DNA from: Vesta saturnalis
Lineage: Eukaryota > Arthropoda > Insecta > Coleoptera > Lampyridae
Assembly: GCA_036346205.1 (NCBI GenBank)
Contig: JARFJB010001962.1
Coordinates: 681,501 to 745,500 of the forward strand
Reading direction: 5' to 3'
DNA: 64,000 nt
Shown here: piece after piece, positions 30,946 through 63,433 of the stretch
How the letters are laid out: the number at the start of each line of letters is the position of its first letter
Position numbering within the stretch: the first letter of the stretch is position 1
Translations under genes and position numbers: made by a program
The notes under the pieces: model-generated
What the model was told of the DNA's origin: nothing
What the model saw: only the letters and a program-made list of their open reading frames with translations
Databases searched by the model: none

Positions 30946-31074
30946 ATGTATTCTCCTGTTTATAAGCCAACATCAGCGGACAATAGAGATTTTACTGACT
31001 TGTTAATAAACTATTACAATATAACCGATCAAGATCATGATGAGGTGACTGTATCTCAAATCCAAAACCAATAA
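30946..31074 (+). CDS. Short hypothetical ORF or terminal exon
   Basis: A 42-codon frame (MYSPVYKPTSADNRDFTD..., stop 31072-31074) has an acidic, non-repetitive composition, and an AATAAA signal follows about 10 bp after the stop. It follows a region (30793-30934) whose sequence is unusually GC-rich. It could be the last exon of an unrecognised gene. Low confidence. Confidence 0.25.
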   Translation: MYSPVYKPTSADNRDFTDLLINYYNITDQDHDEVTVSQIQNQ

Positions 31075-31394
31075 AAAATGTGATTAAATAAATGATGTAT
31101 TGTTTTTAAAATATATTTGAAACTCTAAGTTTTCCTTCAATTTTTTAATAAGAATTTTGTTTTCCTAACGGACGTTAGAACCTATTTTATAAATCTAAAA
31201 CCCTTTTTTGACCCTTTGTTTCCATTAAGGGAAGTATTTCTGCTAAGTCAGATCTTGCATGTAAAATTTTTTTGATTTGATGATCAAGCGTGATTTGTTC
31301 GAGATTAATCTGCTTCATTGAAATATACCGCTAGGTGGCGCCAGATTTATTACTGAAAATATTCATTAGTCCATACAGAACTAGATAGCGGCAC

Positions 31395-31640
31395 AAATTC
31401 AAATTTCTCAACAAGGGCGCAGACCCTAACACAAGTTCCTATACTTGACTTACAAGTTAGCATTAGGACCCCCTTATTAGAATACTATTTATCATTAAGG
31501 GAGCCACGACAAAGGGGCGCAAATCCTAAGGCAAGTTCCTATACTTGCCTTATAACATAGAATTAGGGCCCCTTATTAGAATACTATTTATCGGTAAGGG
31601 AACAAGCGGTGAAGGCCCGAGAACAAGTTCTTATACGAAG
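31395..31640. repeat. Minisatellite, second locus
   Basis: Three degenerate units with the same core as 10018-10680 (CTTACAAGTTAGCATTAGG, CCCTTATTAGAATACTA). The tail differs, with TATTTATC replacing the CAAATTC segment. Confidence 0.7.
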
Positions 31641-31659
31641 GTTGACTTCTAGGTGAAAT

Positions 31660-31900
31660 CGCTAGACCTAAATAAATACATACAAACAAAGATTCCAACG
31701 CAGACACTTCTATAAGATATCCATAATACAGTTTAACCATTTTCATTCATTCAATTTTTAGAGTTACCTTGTGTTATATTAATAGACATAAATACATGTT
31801 AACTTAAAAATTCCAAGGCCGACCGCTTCTATAAAATATCTATAATACAGGGTCATTTCAAAATTTCACCCATTACAATGCATGAATCCTCCGTTTTGTT
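31660..31900. repeat. Dispersed repeat shared with 42180-42330
   Basis: Both loci hold AAAATTCCAA-GCCG, TCTATAAGATATC, AATACAGTTTAACCATTTTC and TTACCTTG-GTTATATTA. Here the motif occurs twice in tandem. Confidence 0.6.
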
Positions 31901-32505
31901 GAAGGTGACTTTTTTTACAATCTCAAGGTCGTTATTCAGATACCTATTTAACAATTTTAGCTAACACTTAAATTCAACCTTATGAATTGTTTGTTGCTAT
32001 ACATTTGCCTTACGCTATCTATAATAATTTTAATAATAACATTTATTAGGATAATTATGCAATCTATTTTATAATAATAAACTCATAACGAAAAATAAAA
32101 TCACACTGTAAAACAAAAACAGTTATCCTTGCCAGAATATTTAACTTCACGTTAGATAGATAGATACTTTGGGGTATTGCATAGTGTGGGCTACAATATT
32201 ACATGTAGTTAATTTCTGCAATTAGATTGCTACAACAAATTGCATTAACTTTTTTCAAAAATTGAAAATTTTATAAAGGTGAAGAATCTTGCATAATTTA
32301 ATTTCGATAGATGAAGAAAATTTAATGTCGACGTATGACAACGTTGTTTACGCGGTTTAAATGTGTTAGATTTGGCAATGTAGTGTTTCATTCCGTTTAA
32401 AACTATGCGTTTCACGGCGTTAACCTCAAATCTTACTTTTTCTTGTTTTGTCATTAGACGGGAAAGAACAAGCGAGGTTTAACGCTTTATAAGACATAGT
32501 AAAAA

Positions 32506-33009
32506 ATGACAGATGAAGACAAATTTCATACTGTGTATCCTTTTCTAATTAATTAATATTTTACAAATTTTCTTTTTGGAATTCTATTAAAATATTTAGT
32601 AAATTAAAAGAAATTCTTCCAAATTCAGCAATGTTTAATATCTTATTATGTATAATATTTCCAATAGTAAATAAATTTTCTTAACCATATCAGTATTGTA
32701 AATATTCCATTCCCCACCTATCGTTTGGCTCAAATTGCATTTGAAGTACTGCGAGTAGATACAGAGCCAAAAAGGAGTGGTGTTTCAAAAACGCTACAAT
32801 TAAATGATACTGTACTGAATGTGTTAGTATAATATTTTATAGTATAATTTTATGGTTTCCAAATATATATATTTTTTAGTAAATTCAAAGCAGAAGTAGC
32901 AAGACAGATACGTACCGCTGTAAATAGTTTTTTTGAAAACATAATCTTAATTTTACAAACATTCGATGCTTTAGGAAGTCCTGTAAGTGAAAGTTATTCC
33001 CATTATTAA
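32506..33009 (+). CDS. LAGE3: KEOPS complex subunit Pcc1/LAGE3
   Basis: Three exons, 32506-32534, 32694-32822 and 32880-33009, splice in phase (donors gtatcc and gttagt, acceptors atcag and tttag) to give 95 residues. The fold signature of the Pcc1 family is clear: IPFPTYRLAQIAFEVLRVD in the first strand and helix, then LNVKFKAEVARQIRTAVNSFFENI, and a conserved LGSPVSE end. Pcc1 is the dimerisation subunit of the KEOPS/EKC complex that makes t6A37 on tRNAs with ANN anticodons, acting in cytoplasm and nucleus. Length fits the family. Its stop codon lies two bases before the PIG-P ATG. Exon 1 is short and its donor is the least certain point. Confidence 0.85.
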
Positions 33010-33011
33010 TA

Positions 33012-33509
33012 ATGGGTAAGATGCCTGAACATACACCTGCACCAACTCCACATCGTGCAGTATATGGATTTGCACTATACCTAAGTTTTAAAACATTCTT
33101 TGTTATATACATAATTTGGGCTGTGGTTCCAGAGTCGTGGTTTACATATTTAAACATAACTTGCCTACCTCAAAGATATTGGGCCATTGCAGTTCCAATA
33201 ACGATTATTACTTGTTTTATAATTTTTGGATTTGTTATATATCCAAGTATAAATTTATGCATGACTCCTGATTTTAATGATTTAAGTACAATTACTGATG
33301 AAACTGTTCTGCAACGAAAACATTCTAAACAATACCATGTTGAGAAAAGTCGTACAGAACATTGTATTTGTAGAAATAAACAAAAATGTAAAAAGCAACA
33401 ATATTTAAAAGAGTTTGTCAATTTTGAGGATAAGTGTATTCCTTCTGCTGAAGATTTAGATATAAGTGAGGTTTCAAACATTTTTTATTCTAAAACTAAA
33501 AATGAATAA
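33012..33509 (+). CDS. PIGP: GPI-GlcNAc transferase subunit PIG-P
   Basis: A single open frame of 165 codons encodes a PIG-P domain protein. MPEHTPAPTPHRAVYGFALY begins at the second Met (33021), which is the likelier start by comparison with the family. Two membrane segments follow (residues about 17-42 and 56-80), separated by the PESW...PQRYWAI loop. The C-terminal DLDISEVSNIFY motif is the conserved family end. Between them is a lysine- and cysteine-rich insertion (EHCICRNKQKCKKQQ) that lengthens the protein compared with the roughly 130-residue norm. PIG-P is a subunit of the ER enzyme that starts GPI-anchor synthesis. It is separated from Pcc1 by two bases; the upstream stop in its own frame is at 32988. 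Confidence 0.88.
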   Translation: MGKMPEHTPAPTPHRAVYGFALYLSFKTFFVIYIIWAVVPESWFTYLNITCLPQRYWAIAVPITIITCFIIFGFVIYPSINLCMTPDFNDLSTITDETVLQRKHSKQYHVEKSRTEHCICRNKQKCKKQQYLKEFVNFEDKCIPSAEDLDISEVSNIFYSKTKNE

Positions 33510-33586
33510 TATATGTTAGTGTAGATATTAAACAAATTACATTTCATATATTGTTTATAATGTATATATAATAAAAATAAAACTTG

Positions 33587-36500
33587 TTATACATAATATT
33601 GAGGTTTTTTAATTGTAATACCAAATTCAGCAAGAGCTGGTGTAAGGTCTTCCATTGTTAAGCAGTACCGCCGGTCCTTTGAACCTTTTCCCTGAAAACA
33701 TTTACAGAAATTGTAATTATTGATATATGAATGAATGTTAAACTAAAAAGCTACACTTTAATCATACACAATGTTGGGTGGTTTTGTGGTCCACATGTTA
33801 AAAAACATGGACGATACAATGCTTGCAGCTTGACTCATTTTTATTTTGTCAAAAATAGTGTTCCTATAATACTTGGGTACAATTAAAAAGTAACTCCACT
33901 TAAATTCGATCCCCAAATTATTTTTTGTAATGTAGAAAAAAATCATTCTTAATTGTACATCAAATTTCTTAAGTCGTATACAATAAAAAACAATTTTACC
34001 ACTATGGCAATGGCTACAGCAGCATTGCGTATGATGAATTAAAATTTATATATCATTTTTATAACCAATGGTATCCTAAATTATTGTCATCTTTGGTCCT
34101 TGATTTTATGTTGAAATTAGTTTTTTTTTCACGTAAAAGTAAGTTACAAATGTTTGTCGCAATTTTACTAAATGTGAATGCAAACTTTCATTTGCAAATA
34201 TACTGGCATTTCTTTGTTATTTAACTTTTACAAGTTTTTAAATGTAACTTTGCGATAAGAGTTTCCATATGCAAATATACTGTTAATTTACAATGTCTAC
34301 TTAAATTTAAATTGAAAACTACAGTTCTTTTAAGTTTACTTCAGTTAGGCAACCTTTGAAACTTAGTATAATTTGCTCAAAACTGCTGTTTGCAAGAAAA
34401 TTAATATAAGTTTATCAGTGTTTGGTGTACATTAACATATGAAAATTTCTTATAAGTTTCACTACGAGCGTAGGTGAATGTAATTTTTTAAGTAGTTCAC
34501 CTGCATTGTTTTTCATATGCACTTTGGCCAAATACAATATATAGGCAGGAATCGTATGACCAACAAATGAAAAATATTGTTATTTCATATAATACACTTC
34601 GAAGTTCTAAACACAAATTAAAATTATGTTTGTGACAGTGATAGCGAGTCCATGCATAGCTTTGTACAAAACAAAATATATTTCATGTTCGGCTATGCTG
34701 ATAACACAGTCTTTATTGAAATTTAGCTATTACATGGTCTTGCATACTTTGAACTAGAGGCCATAATAATTTTGACACCCTGCAAATCTTCAAGCCAATC
34801 TAACTTAGGAAACGTTTATATGAACACCCTGTCTTAGAATAAGCCAATTCAAGTTGGACATGATATTTAAGTGCACCCTGTATATGTGCTTATATACTGA
34901 TGTTCTGCATGCATTATTACCTGCCTTTTGCTCATTTACATAATGATATAATTTGGAAATGTGCAATTAAGAGTAGTTTTAAAATTGGTATTTGTTGCAT
35001 CGATTCTTTTGGAGGATACTAATATATCAGGAAAACACAGTAAGCAGTATTTCATAGAAACTTTTTATGTTTCATTAATTTTTGCTTCGTTACTTATAAA
35101 GAAAAGCAAATAAGTGCAACAGGCGAAAGCCTAGATGATAATCCTAATTGAACGAGAAACACTATACAAAATTCTAACAATTTCTCCTCTGCCAACCAGT
35201 GGATTTTCAAATAAGGTAAGTATTTCAAAAGGTACTATTTAAATTCTAATAATTTATTAAATATTCAAATTATAATATATAGATGCATTAGACCTTATTC
35301 ATTTTTGTGTGTTTATGATGGACAGTTGACTTCTAACTATTTAATGTGTTTAAAATATGATTTAATTAACTCGTTTCAATTTTAAAGTATATAATAGTTA
35401 TAGAATTGTTTTTAGATTTATCTAATACTGATTACTCATCTAGTAAACTGGCAATTGTTGAAAGTCCAATGAATAGTCCCTCCTCTTGACCATGTAACTC
35501 ACAATATAATATTCAATATGTCAATGTCATCAACAACTACCTCCTTTAAAGAGAATCAGCATTTACCTTGTGTCTGCCGGTCGGAACTGACTATCATATA
35601 GGCACACATGGCCTCTACGATAAGTGTGTAAATCCAATAACAATGGTATCCACACTTTCAGTTAACTATAACATTTCAAAAACGTGATTGAATACAATTA
35701 CATTTACAAACTTCATGTAACTGTTTAGTAAACTGGTTTAGCTTAGTGGGATTGTCTTGATGATATTTATAAACAATAAATGAAGTAGGTAATGACAAAA
35801 AAATGCGTGTGTGAATGTAGTTATAGATATATAAGATCCTATGGATATGAAAATCGTAATATTATGGGTGTTCATCTGCATTACCGAAGCTGGTATAATC
35901 TTTTTAACAAGCATGTCATTATAAGATCTAATAATTAAACAGAACCGTACAGTACTTAAGTAAAATTGCAAAAAAACATACAAAAGAATGATTATTTAAT
36001 AGAAACATTTGTAGTGACAGTAATTATTAACACGTTCACTGCCAAGTACATATTAGCACCTAGTGAATAGTATGTCCTAGGAAACAACCACTGCTATACA
36101 CATATTTTGCTTCGTTGCTTTAGAATCTGTCTACGCTCTTATTTGTACTAAATACATGTACATTTCCAATATACAGTGCATTTGACAGGAATGAAAAATA
36201 TGTATTGATTACACTAACCAAAATATATAGTCTATAAGATAAAAAAAAAGAAAATTCACTGTAACAATTAATTTACAAATTACCAACTACAAAATAACTC
36301 ATAGTTACATTTTTAATGTGTTTTAAAAACATATTAAGTATAACTTTTATATTAGTTAGCCTCCATTCTACTAAAAAAAAAATGAAAATGGTTTGACGAT
36401 ATTGGGTGTTTTGAACAGTTTCATGGAAGCACACTGGTAAATGTGTTAAAGTATGAATATGAAAAGACCAAAGCACTCATTCACAAATAAGATTTGCATA

Positions 36501-38485
36501 AATGTGAATATTAAATAATAAAACGAAATTAATAAAACACTAAAGCAACATCCACAATGGGAAAATAAGTAATTAGTATTAGTACTTAACATTACATTAA
36601 TATGACAGGGGAAACATTTATAAATCCAGTAAAAGGCGTAAAATTGCCAAACTAAATATTTTGCACATTTTAAAGTTACAAAAGAGGAAGATCTACGTAA
36701 ACTAACAATGCACGTGTCAACAAAGGATAACGAGAAGGTAAACTAACTAAAAAGTTTGAATCTTGCAAACTTCTACAGTAAGTGCTAAGCATTGTGTTTA
36801 CAAAGTACCATACGCTTGTGGTAAAGTCTACATTGGTGAAACTTGAAGAAGCATTAACACCAGATTAACAAAATACAAAAGACACTTACGTGTACTTCAT
36901 CCTACTAAATCAGCAATTGCTGACCACGTCTTAAATACTTTACATAATATAAAATCTGAAAACACAAAAATTTTGCCTAACGATAGGAATTGGTATACAA
37001 GGAAGATTCGAGAAGCTATTAAAATTCTGAAACTGACTAACAACTTGAACATGGATAATGGATATGAACTGTACGATACCTGGGTGTCTATTTTCAAGAA
37101 CTGAAAGTTATACAGTCTACACCAGTGATTTAATTTTAATATTCTAATCTAGTTGCACCTGATCAATTTTTGTCACTTTGGTGTTACACCTGAGGAAGGG
37201 CAGTGTTTCTGTCTGAAAGTTTGCCTAAAATAAATAAATAATTCACACTGTTATCCGAAAGAAAGTGTTATTTCATATGCCAATTGGCGAAAGTTTTAAT
37301 TCTTATATTAGGTCTAGTTAATCTTTAATAAAATTTACAAAGTTATGGGACTAATTATAATTACATAATATTAATTATTAATTTTCTCATTGTGAACAAA
37401 GCTTTAATTTAAAATTAAGTAAATTAGTTTTGATTAAAAACTGACTATTACTTCTATAGCGACAAAAATAGGATCTAAATATTTCTACTACCTTTGTGGA
37501 CATTCAAAGTAAATTAGAATATATCAAACAACGGTGAAATAGAATTTTAATTGGTATGATAAGTGCAGCTTAAAAAACCCTAAAATGAATACTATAATAT
37601 GCGGAGCATATGAAAAAATTGGGTAGAAAGATGTTAAAAATGTAGATTTCATGATATAGAGAAGGTTACATTGTTTTTAAGTTGTCCAACATTGTCATCA
37701 CAGGCTTCAAACTAATTTCATGATTAAACTGTTAAATCAAGTGAATTCGATTGTTCAAAATTGCCATTGATACAATGATTGCTGTTATAACCTTTTACAG
37801 TGATCGGGTTAACCCACTTTAATTACTGTAAATGAAATATATACGATCAATAATTAAATTGGAATATTTCAGTTAATTATAGCGATCAATTTCTACCATA
37901 TATTTTTTAATTCATTTCCAGGATTACAGCATCCCGGCTAGTTGATAGCATAGTTATTGAAATGTTTGATGTTTTGTAATTTTGTGTGATATGTGTACAC
38001 TTTGTTGCAGGTCTGCCACAGATCCAGTGTTCCAGATTTTTCACAGCATCGTAAATTTTAAATACCACCTAATTTAAGACAAAAAGTTTTTTAAATTGGA
38101 ATATTTTTCAGTACTAACCATATATCAAATTGTGAATAAGTATTATAATTACCTTAGAACTGCTGTGGCTGCTTGAGTTGTTACTGCAACGCATCTTGCA
38201 ATGTTGCAAAGCATCATTGGCTATATCGGAAATAAATTTTTGTGCTGCAATGGAAATTAATCGTAACAAACGAGGATCTTTGGGCTCAAACCCGGAACTG
38301 TGCAAAAAATGAGCAGTTACTGCGTCTGGTATCTAAAATAATGGTAGACAATATAAGTCCATCATTTAAAAAATATTTACAGTTGGTGTATAATCTTCTA
38401 ACTGCAAAAGAAAATCACTTAATGGTTGTCCAAGGGTTTGTGCCTGATTATCTAATTCTTCATTCGAATTTTCGTTGTTATCCAT
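33587..38485 (-). CDS. TAF10: Transcription initiation factor TFIID subunit 10
   Basis: Three exons on the minus strand, 38381-38485, 38153-38332 and 33587-33691, each a whole number of codons (35, 60, 35 with stop), give a 129-residue protein. Exon 1 has the acidic N-terminus and LSDFLLQLEDYTPT. Exon 2 carries IPDAVTAHFLHSSGF and the histone-fold core DPRLLRLISIAAQKFISDIANDALQH. Exon 3 has RRYCLTMEDLTPALAEFGI, the end of the histone fold. Splice sites are GT-AG (gtaaat...tttag, gtaatt...ttcag). TAF10 is a shared subunit of TFIID and SAGA. The protein is shorter than human TAF10 because the long N-terminal extension is absent. Intron 1 is 48 bp, and intron 2 is 4.46 kb with a Penelope remnant. 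It converges on PIG-P (77 bp between stops) and shares a promoter region with PHKB. Confidence 0.92.
33692..36785. other. TAF10 intron 2, left part
   Basis: Non-coding AT-rich intron. CACCCTGT boxes at 34787, 34830 and 34873 resemble mariner-type termini, but I found no element boundaries. No gene recognised. Confidence 0.5.
36786..37275 (+). mobile_element. 3' remnant of a Penelope-like element
   Basis: Plus-strand frames read YACGKVYIGET, TRLTKYKRHLR, SAIADHVLNT and NWYTRKIREAIKI, which is the GIY-YIG endonuclease end of a Penelope-like element different from that at 1284-4653. A stop interrupts it at 36844. The following GVTPEEGQCF-like end is also typical. It lies antisense to TAF10 in its intron. 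Confidence 0.75.
37276..38152. other. TAF10 intron 2, right part
   Basis: No gene or repeat recognised. Confidence 0.5.
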
Positions 38486-38627
38486 TATTCAGTCTCAACT
38501 ATGTCTTTTTCAATCCCCTCCGTTGTGCTCTGAAAGATATAACCTTAAATTGAGTAGAAGATAACCTAACCTTAATTTTATTTACCCTTGAAAAATCTTT
38601 GATGGGAACTAAATAATAATTTTAGAA
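38486..38627. promoter_or_regulatory. Shared TAF10/PHKB promoter region
   Basis: Only 142 bp separate the TAF10 start codon (38485, minus) from the PHKB start codon (38628, plus), so both promoters must lie here or overlap the 5' ends. TTCAGTC at 38486-38493 is an initiator-like motif on the plus strand. No TATA box at standard spacing is evident. Confidence 0.6.
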
Positions 38628-59346
<20,719 letters not shown>

Positions 59347-60112
59347 GTAAGCTTTTGTAAAAGTAAATTCATAAATTTTAATAAACATGACAATTGAGTA
59401 GGGAACTTAAGTGTTAAGTTTAGAATATTCACTTTTTTTTTCATGTCAACACCATTATTGTTATAACTTAAGTATAAAATTGCATAATGTATTAATTCTT
59501 TAGATGTAATCACAAAAGTGAAATAATGAATCCTTATGTAAACAAACCAATCATAATTTTATATTTTGCTCATTTTCACATTTCATTGCAATACCAGTAG
59601 TGCAATTTGATACTTAAATTCTAAATGTTTTAGTTGTATTCTCTAATTAATTCAATTATGTTTTATTTTTTCATGATGCTACAGGCTAAACCGTCTGTTG
59701 TAAGTAATTTGTATGATCGAAATCGATACTGCTTGCTTTTTGAATTGTGAATAATACCTAAATAGTATTGCTTTTTAACTTCTATCATATCAACATCATA
59801 TATTTATTACTATTTACTGATTTGTACTGTAGTTTTATGCAAAGCAAGAATTAGAAAACATCTATATTTTCCATATATTTCTACAACTTTCTGTAATGTG
59901 CTAGTTGTGCAAACATTGCATGATTATCAGTGAATATAAAATAGTGCAATAAGCTTACTGGTTTCTTAAAGCATGTTATAATATAGATCTGTAAGATACT
60001 AGTTTTACATGTCAAAATGATACATTTTTGTAATTTAAGAAATAGCAATGCAAAGAAGTAGTATAGACGTTTATTAAGACTGTCTTAAGTACAAAATTCT
60101 ACGTACGGATTG
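59347..60112. other. PHKB intron stretch
   Basis: Non-coding apart from the candidate micro-exon at 59685-59699. Confidence 0.5.
59685..59699 (+). other. Candidate 15-nt PHKB micro-exon or alternative end
   Basis: Between an acceptor (ctacag) and a consensus donor (gtaagt) lie five codons (AKPSV) in the phase left by the last exon. If the donor is not used the frame continues 16 codons to TGA at 59748-59750. Either reading needs transcript data. Confidence 0.35.
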
Positions 60113-61712
60113 TTGGGGTTTCATTCACATTGAAACAAACACATTTCCTCTCAAGTAATGTAGGATTCTTTTTACGGCTATCCAATGTTTGGTGCTCGGC
60201 GAGTTACTAAAGCGGTTTACATAATTGACTGCATACAATACGTCCGGTCTCGACGCCTGGGAGGCAAACAATAAGCTACCAACAGCTTCACGATATGGAA
60301 TATTTTATTTTCCTCACTTCGGGATCTTCGGGGTAGCGACAGGATTACAATTTTCCGTGTTAAAACGCCTCAACACTTCTTCAATATACGGTTGCTAATT
60401 AATAGAGATATTCTTTTCTTTTCTATTCCGCACAATTTGAACACTCAAAATAAATTTTGCTTCTTGCATGTCAGTCATTTTTAAATGATCTGCAAGTTGA
60501 TGTTTTATTTGATTTTTCATTTTATATTGTTGAAGAACATTAATACATCGTCCACCGAAACTGCTAAGATGAACATATCACGATCCGTTATTTTGAAGTA
60601 AACGCATGGATCAAAACTTAATTGTATTCTTTATACATGAATCTAACTTTGTGTTCCACGCACGACTTGATTGTTTAAGTCCATACAAACTTTTTCTGAG
60701 ACGAGACACTATTTGAATTACTATATCCATGTGGTTGAAACATATAAAGTTCTTCGGTCAGATCACCTTGTAGGAATGCGGACACAGCATCCATTTGATC
60801 ATTATCTAAGTCATGTTCAGCTGCTAAGTCCAATATATATTTTATAGAACTATAGCGAACCACCGGTGAAAAAGTTTCATCAAACTCCATCCCGTTCTTC
60901 TGGCCACAGCCTTTAACCACAAGACGTGATTTGTACTTTATAATTTTACCTGATGCGTCTGTTTTGTCCGGAACACCCATTTTGATTGTAAGGCCGTTTT
61001 CCCTAAATCCCATGTGTGATTTTGTCTTTGGGATTCCATTTCAGCTTCCATAGATTTTGTCCAAAATTCTTTATCTGGACTTTCCATAACTTCTTCTCTA
61101 GTTAATGGATCACAAACATCCCCGGTGAATGTAGAAAAATATGTAATATAATCATTTAATGCCTCTGGTTTCTTACGTGTTCTTTGTACATTTTGCTCAC
61201 CCAAGTCAGGTTCAAAGTCAGGATCTTGATTTTTTTTATTTGTCTCGGAGCTATTGCTTGATGTGTCATCAATATTTTGGTCCATCTCCTCTTCTATTTG
61301 AATTTCGGATGAGATATAGAAAGGACGGTTATAATTATTATGATGTTCAGACAACAAAGAATTCCCCTTTTCATTTTCAGAAAATGTCACATCTCTTGAT
61401 ATGAAAACACATTTTTTACAGGGTCGGAAAGTCTATAAGCTTTAGATTGCATACTATATCCGATAAATATACATGGTGTTGCTCTAGAGTCTAGTTTTTT
61501 TCTTTTCTGAGCCGGTACGTGAGCAAAAGCTTTGCAACCAAAGAGACTTATATGAGCTACGTTAGGTTTCTTACCTGACCGTAATTGTTCCTTAGTACTT
61601 TCTATACTTTTGCTTGGAGAACGGTTCAACAGATAGGATGCGGTGTTTACTGCTTCAGCCCGGAACTGGTGTGGTAGGTCATCATGGGCCAGTAAACATC
61701 TCGGCTTGTCCA

Positions 61713-62405
61713 TCAAACTACGAAAAAACGTTCAGCTTTCCCGTTTTGCTGGCTTGTGAAGGAGCAGGTTGTCTGGTGCAATATGCCTGTAAACTTGAGA
61801 ATAAATTTTAATTTTTTATTACAATGTTCTCCCCGTCTATCCGTCCTCAAACCTTTTATTTTACGGTCAGTTTGATTTTCAACAAAGTTTTTGAACTTTT
61901 GAAAATGTTTCACCATTTGATGCTTCGATTTTAGAAAATAAACAAATGATTTATGACTGTAGTCGTCCAGAAATAACAAAACATATTTTGAGCCAGACAA
62001 AGATTCTATTTCTACGGGTCCAAGTAAATCTGAATGAATTAAATGAAGTAATTCATTTGATTTGGAGTTACTTGTTGGAAACGGTTGACGGTGACTTTTG
62101 CCTATCACGCATGTTTCGTATATATTTGAAGTTTTAGTTTCGGAAAATTCCAAACCGTCAACTAAGTCTTCATTTAACTGTGTTAAACTATCTGAATTCA
62201 AATAACCCATACGTCTGTGCCAGAGATCTTTGCACTGGGACGTTGCAGCAGTAATAACATTATGCTTGGACATATCCAGTTTGAATAAATTATTATCCAG
62301 TGAGGCAGTTACTATGATTTCATTACTTTTGTTATAAATTTTGGCACCAGTATGATCAAAAATAACAGAATTTCCTTTGCTAACAAGTTGACTCACAGAT
62401 AACAA
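61713..62405 (-). CDS. Copia pre-integrase and integrase core
   Basis: This is the longest open frame of the element, 230 codons. It starts in the protease-integrase linker (MLSVSQLVSKG), passes the GAG-pre-integrase zinc-binding motif (HRRMGYLNSD, with TCVIGKSHRQPF) and enters the rve core with IHSDLLGPVE (first Asp), KGLRTDRRGEHC (second Asp) and NGKAERF (Glu). Key residues are present, but the next part is in another frame (61387-61716), so pol is not continuous. Part of the element at 60113-63470. Confidence 0.8.
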   Translation of the reverse strand: MLSVSQLVSKGNSVIFDHTGAKIYNKSNEIIVTASLDNNLFKLDMSKHNVITAATSQCKDLWHRRMGYLNSDSLTQLNEDLVDGLEFSETKTSNIYETCVIGKSHRQPFPTSNSKSNELLHLIHSDLLGPVEIESLSGSKYVLLFLDDYSHKSFVYFLKSKHQMVKHFQKFKNFVENQTDRKIKGLRTDRRGEHCNKKLKFILKFTGILHQTTCSFTSQQNGKAERFFVV

Positions 62406-63433
62406 ATTTGCTTTGAAGTCATGAATGTAATAAACATTACTTACTTGGATATCACTCTCAGATCACTTACTGACACAGGAAGACTTAAGTTTCCCACTAA
62501 GTCCATCACCATTTTTGAATCATTTGCTGTGGTGATTCTCAACTGGGTAGACTTCTGAATATCTTCTAACAAAGTTTTATTCATTGAAAGGAGAGCTGTT
62601 GCTCCCGAGTCCAAATAGTAATCATTACTGACTCCAGAATGAACATGTTATCATTATCATTTTTATTTTCATCTTTATCCATTTTTTTTAGGGTACATTG
62701 TTTAGACTAGTGCCCATAATTATTGCACTTAAAACAACGTGGTCCCCTTCCCTTTTTTTGCGGAGGTGGAGGGCGCTTATTCTCATAATTTTCTTGTTTT
62801 TATTATGGGAGCCATAACCATCAGTATATAATGCAGAGTTGCTTGGTTTGTTAGATTTTTTAACTGAAATATCCTGTAGCAACTTCATTTTTATAGAATC
62901 ACCGGTTAGTTTGACCCCAGAAGTTTCTATGCCCATTATCATAGTTTCATAATGATCTGGAAGTCGCACAAGTAATAAATATGGTTCCAACCCATTCATC
63001 ATTCACATCTAAACCTATAGGCCATGTTGATGATCAATTAACATAATCTTCAACTGAATTACAATTTTCCAGTCTAGTCGTTGTTAAAGCACGGAGAAGT
63101 CCTACTTTTCTCGTCAAACGGCTGTCCTCCAAAGCTTTTTTTAAATTATCCCACGCTTCTTCAGCTGTTTTGGTTGACTGAACGTGTACATAATAGATCG
63201 GATCTAACAAAGCACAAGTTTCGACGTGCATTGTTGAATCTTTTTTTCTTCCTTTTCCATTCCTAAAACACAGCCCCACAGTTCTAGTTCCTCTAGATAG
63301 ACTTGTACGGCTAATTTCCATGCATCATAATATTCTCGGCCTTTTAATTTTTCAATTGAAAAATGTGATAAATTCTGTGATGGCATGGAAAAGAAAACTT
63401 CACGCTCACAAAACTGTCTCTGGGTTCATAACC

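Noticed and set aside
33170..33481. 103-codon minus-strand frame
   Set aside because: Antisense of PIG-P.
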